Below are positions 6,572-8,025 of a stretch of DNA of 8,025 nucleotides, piece after piece. Within the stretch, counting starts at the first letter, position 1. Every line of letters starts with the position of its first letter. The stretch lies in the NCBI GenBank assembly GCA_030591745.1, contig JAUVAM010000135.1:1-8025 (forward strand), read 5' to 3'. The notes beneath the pieces were generated by a model. That model saw only the letters and a list, made by a program, of their open reading frames with translations, was not told where the DNA came from and did not search any database. Source of the DNA: Deltaproteobacteria bacterium (lineage in GTDB: Bacteria > Myxococcota > B64-G9). A program made the position numbers and the translations under genes.

Positions 6572-7757
6572 CTAGTTCCCGACCCGAGGCTGCAGGATCT
6601 CTGAGTTGTCGCCTAGTTCCAGGCTGCGGCAGATGATGCCGCCGTAGATGCCGGCGTTGTTGGACAAGTCGATGTCGGCCATGGGCGCATAGAGATACAG
6701 GCCCAGCTCAAGGTTGTTGCGGATGATTACCTGCTCGTTTGCATCCGAGCTTGCTCCGCTGAGGATGATCAGATGCTCGGGGTGATCGGGGCCGTTGTGC
6801 AAGGAGGCGTTGTTGCGCAGCAGGATTTCGCCTTCCACGTAGAGCTCCACCTCGGCACCGGACTCTACGATGAGCTCGGCGTTGTTTAGAAGCGTTAGCC
6901 TGCTCAGGTAGTAGCGTCCCGAGGATAGGAATATCTGGGCGTTGGTGGGTAGCTCCAAGGCCCCGTCGGGGGTCAGGTAGGTGCTGATGTTCGGATCGGC
7001 GTAAAGCTTCGCGTTGTCGTTGATGAGCGAGGCTTGCAGCAAGGCCGTGGTGAAGTCGAAGGTGCCGCCGCATAGAGGCGGCATGACCATCAGCTCGTTT
7101 AGCTCGCCGCCTATCCAGGCTTTCTTGTCCAGATAGGACTCTCCGCCAAGCCAGACGTCGCCCGTGATCTGCGCGTTGGTGCCCATGCTCAGATCACCCC
7201 AGACCACCAGGTCGCCGGCCAAAGAGGAACCGTTGCGCATGAGTACGTGGCCGCGAGACAAGGCCTGGGCTTGCTCGCCCAGGCTCATGTCGGCCGGATC
7301 GTAGCTTGCGACCAGGGCGTTGTTCCTCAGGTCAAGAAGGACGTCCACGCACAGGGCCTGCTCGAAGACAGGCAGTGCATTGTCGGGGGTGTCGGGATTG
7401 CAGTCGTCGTCGATGCCGTTGCCAGGGATTTCCTCCATGCCCGGGTTGACCTGCGGGTCGGTGTCGTCGCAGTCGTCAAAGCAGGCTGAATATCCGTCCC
7501 CGTCGGCGTCCAGGTTGTCGGTCAAACCGTCGCAGTCGTTGTCGATGCCGTCGCAGAGCTCGGTCGCCGCACCCTCCATCGGATCGCAGACCTGATCCAC
7601 GCCGTCTACACAGTTGTCCACCGTGTGTTCGCAAGCACCCAGACCGCAAGTGGTCTGTCCGAGGTCTTCATCGGTTGCGCAAATTGTCCGCGGCCAATCC
7701 TCGTCAAAGACGAAATCGTTGACCCTTCTCGGGTCAAGGTGCAAATCATCTCCTGAT
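6572..7757 (-). CDS. 5'-truncated MopE-type metal-binding / DUF7305-like surface protein
   Basis: This frame stays open upstream to a TTG at 7999, giving 475 codons (residue numbers here use that frame). That start has no ribosome binding site, and codons 1-80 lie antisense to a transposase, so I end the feature at the transposase start. Recognisable homology begins near residue 109 (TDEDLGQTTCGLGAC), a MopE-type unit that normally follows a CDGIDNDCDG motif missing here. Residues about 148-205 are two acidic metal-binding loops (LCDGIDNDCDGLTDN, DADGDGY, GNGIDDDC). Residues about 245-475 contain roughly ten Asn turns (GTNAQI, LLNNAEL, LLRNNASL, LSNNAGI, LGDNSEI) and end in IYGGIICRSLELG, resembling the DUF7305 / polymer-forming beta-helix domain seen in PilX-like proteins. 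No signal peptide remains. The stop is 16 bases before the giant gene, so they probably form an operon. Now likely a damaged gene, though the C-terminal domains are intact. Confidence 0.7.
7719..7737. repeat. Perfect 7-bp inverted repeat near the element boundary
   Basis: TTGACCC (7719-7725) and GGGTCAA (7731-7737) are exact inverted complements around a 5-base loop, TTCTC. The site lies 20 bases before the transposase ATG and about 40 bases outside recognisable MopE-like coding, so it falls inside the presumed insertion end. It may be a transposase-binding or subterminal site, or a small hairpin in the leader. There is no T-run to suggest a terminator. Confidence 0.5.
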
Positions 7758-8025
7758 ATGCTCACGCCATTAAGAACCCTACTTGCGACCGCTGCCTCGC
7801 TCTTGAAAAGCCGCCGAGACCTTGCCCTGGAGAACCTCGCATTGCGCCAATAGCTCGCTATCCTCAAGCGCGTCCGTCCCAGGCCTCGGCTTGATAATCT
7901 GGATCGTCTGTTCTGGGTCTGTCTTTCGAGGTCATGGAAAGGCTGGGCCGAGACCTTGCACATCGTCCAACCGGAGACCGTGGCCCGTTGGCACCGCAAG
8001 GGATTTCGTTTGTTTTGGACCTGGA
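7758..8025 (+). pseudogene. DDE (rve-type) transposase/integrase, N-terminal part with in-frame amber codon
   Basis: From ATG at 7758 the plus frame reads MLTPLRTLLATAASLL, RRDLALENLALRQ, then TAG at 7851-7853, then LAILKRVRPRPRL, DRLFWVCLSRSWKGW and QPETVARWHRKGFRLFW to the window edge. This matches the N-terminus (helix-turn-helix part) of the integrase-core transposases with the signature LALENLALRQQLAVLKR. The TAG sits exactly where relatives have a second Gln, so a single CAG-to-TAG change explains it, and the frame is otherwise intact for 88 sense codons. The catalytic core would lie beyond 8025. There is no convincing ribosome binding site at the ATG. Reading this element antisense produces the spurious N-terminal extension of the MopE-like frame. 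It could still act by readthrough or a tRNA suppressor, but an inactivated element is the simplest reading. Confidence 0.75.

Noticed and set aside
7614..7757. First 48 codons of the plus-strand frame ending at 7853
   Set aside because: They run opposite the MopE-like coding region and lack transposase similarity; the ATG at 7758 fits the family N-terminus.
7758..7999. First 80 codons of the extended MopE-like frame
   Set aside because: They are the antisense of a recognisable transposase, start at TTG without a ribosome site, and are Arg/Ser-rich without a signal peptide.

Overview
The window looks like an accessory region of a Gram-negative bacterium, most plausibly Myxococcota or another delta-proteobacterial-type lineage. 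This lineage guess is inference. It rests on a MopE-type metal-binding repeat protein, a very large Sec-exported protein with a transglutaminase-like domain of the kind often found beside RHS proteins, and about 60-75% G+C in the lines I hand-counted from the older-looking parts. No rRNA, tRNA or housekeeping gene is present to fix the taxonomy.

Layout on the + strand axis. Positions 1-120 hold the first 40 codons of a minus-strand gene, probably an AAA-type ATP-binding protein, with its own promoter and ribosome binding site. Positions 121-358 are intergenic and contain that promoter plus a compact mosaic of direct repeats. Positions 359-7757 hold three minus-strand genes that read as one operon: a 5'-truncated MopE/DUF7305-like protein (6572-7757), then 16 bases later a 1795-residue exported modular protein (1168-6555), then, with a 4-base ATGA overlap, a 270-residue predicted lipoprotein with HEAT-like helices (359-1171). 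Positions 7758-8025 hold the start of a plus-strand DDE transposase/integrase with an in-frame amber codon. It runs off the window and has probably cut the 5' end off the MopE-like gene.

How the genes may work together. All three operon products look extracytoplasmic: a metal-binding, beta-solid surface-type protein; a huge secreted protein with signal peptide, inactive-looking transglutaminase fold, invasin-type Ig domain and Cys-rich region; and a lipoprotein. The most interesting point is that base composition falls from roughly 60-65% to roughly 33-45% G+C inside the giant gene, at about codon 1465. The low-G+C tract covers its last ~330 codons and continues, somewhat less AT-rich, into the overlapping lipoprotein gene. 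This conserved-trunk / exchangeable-tip / small-overlapping-partner layout resembles polymorphic toxin-immunity loci. I recognise neither the tip domain nor the partner, so a toxin role is a hypothesis.
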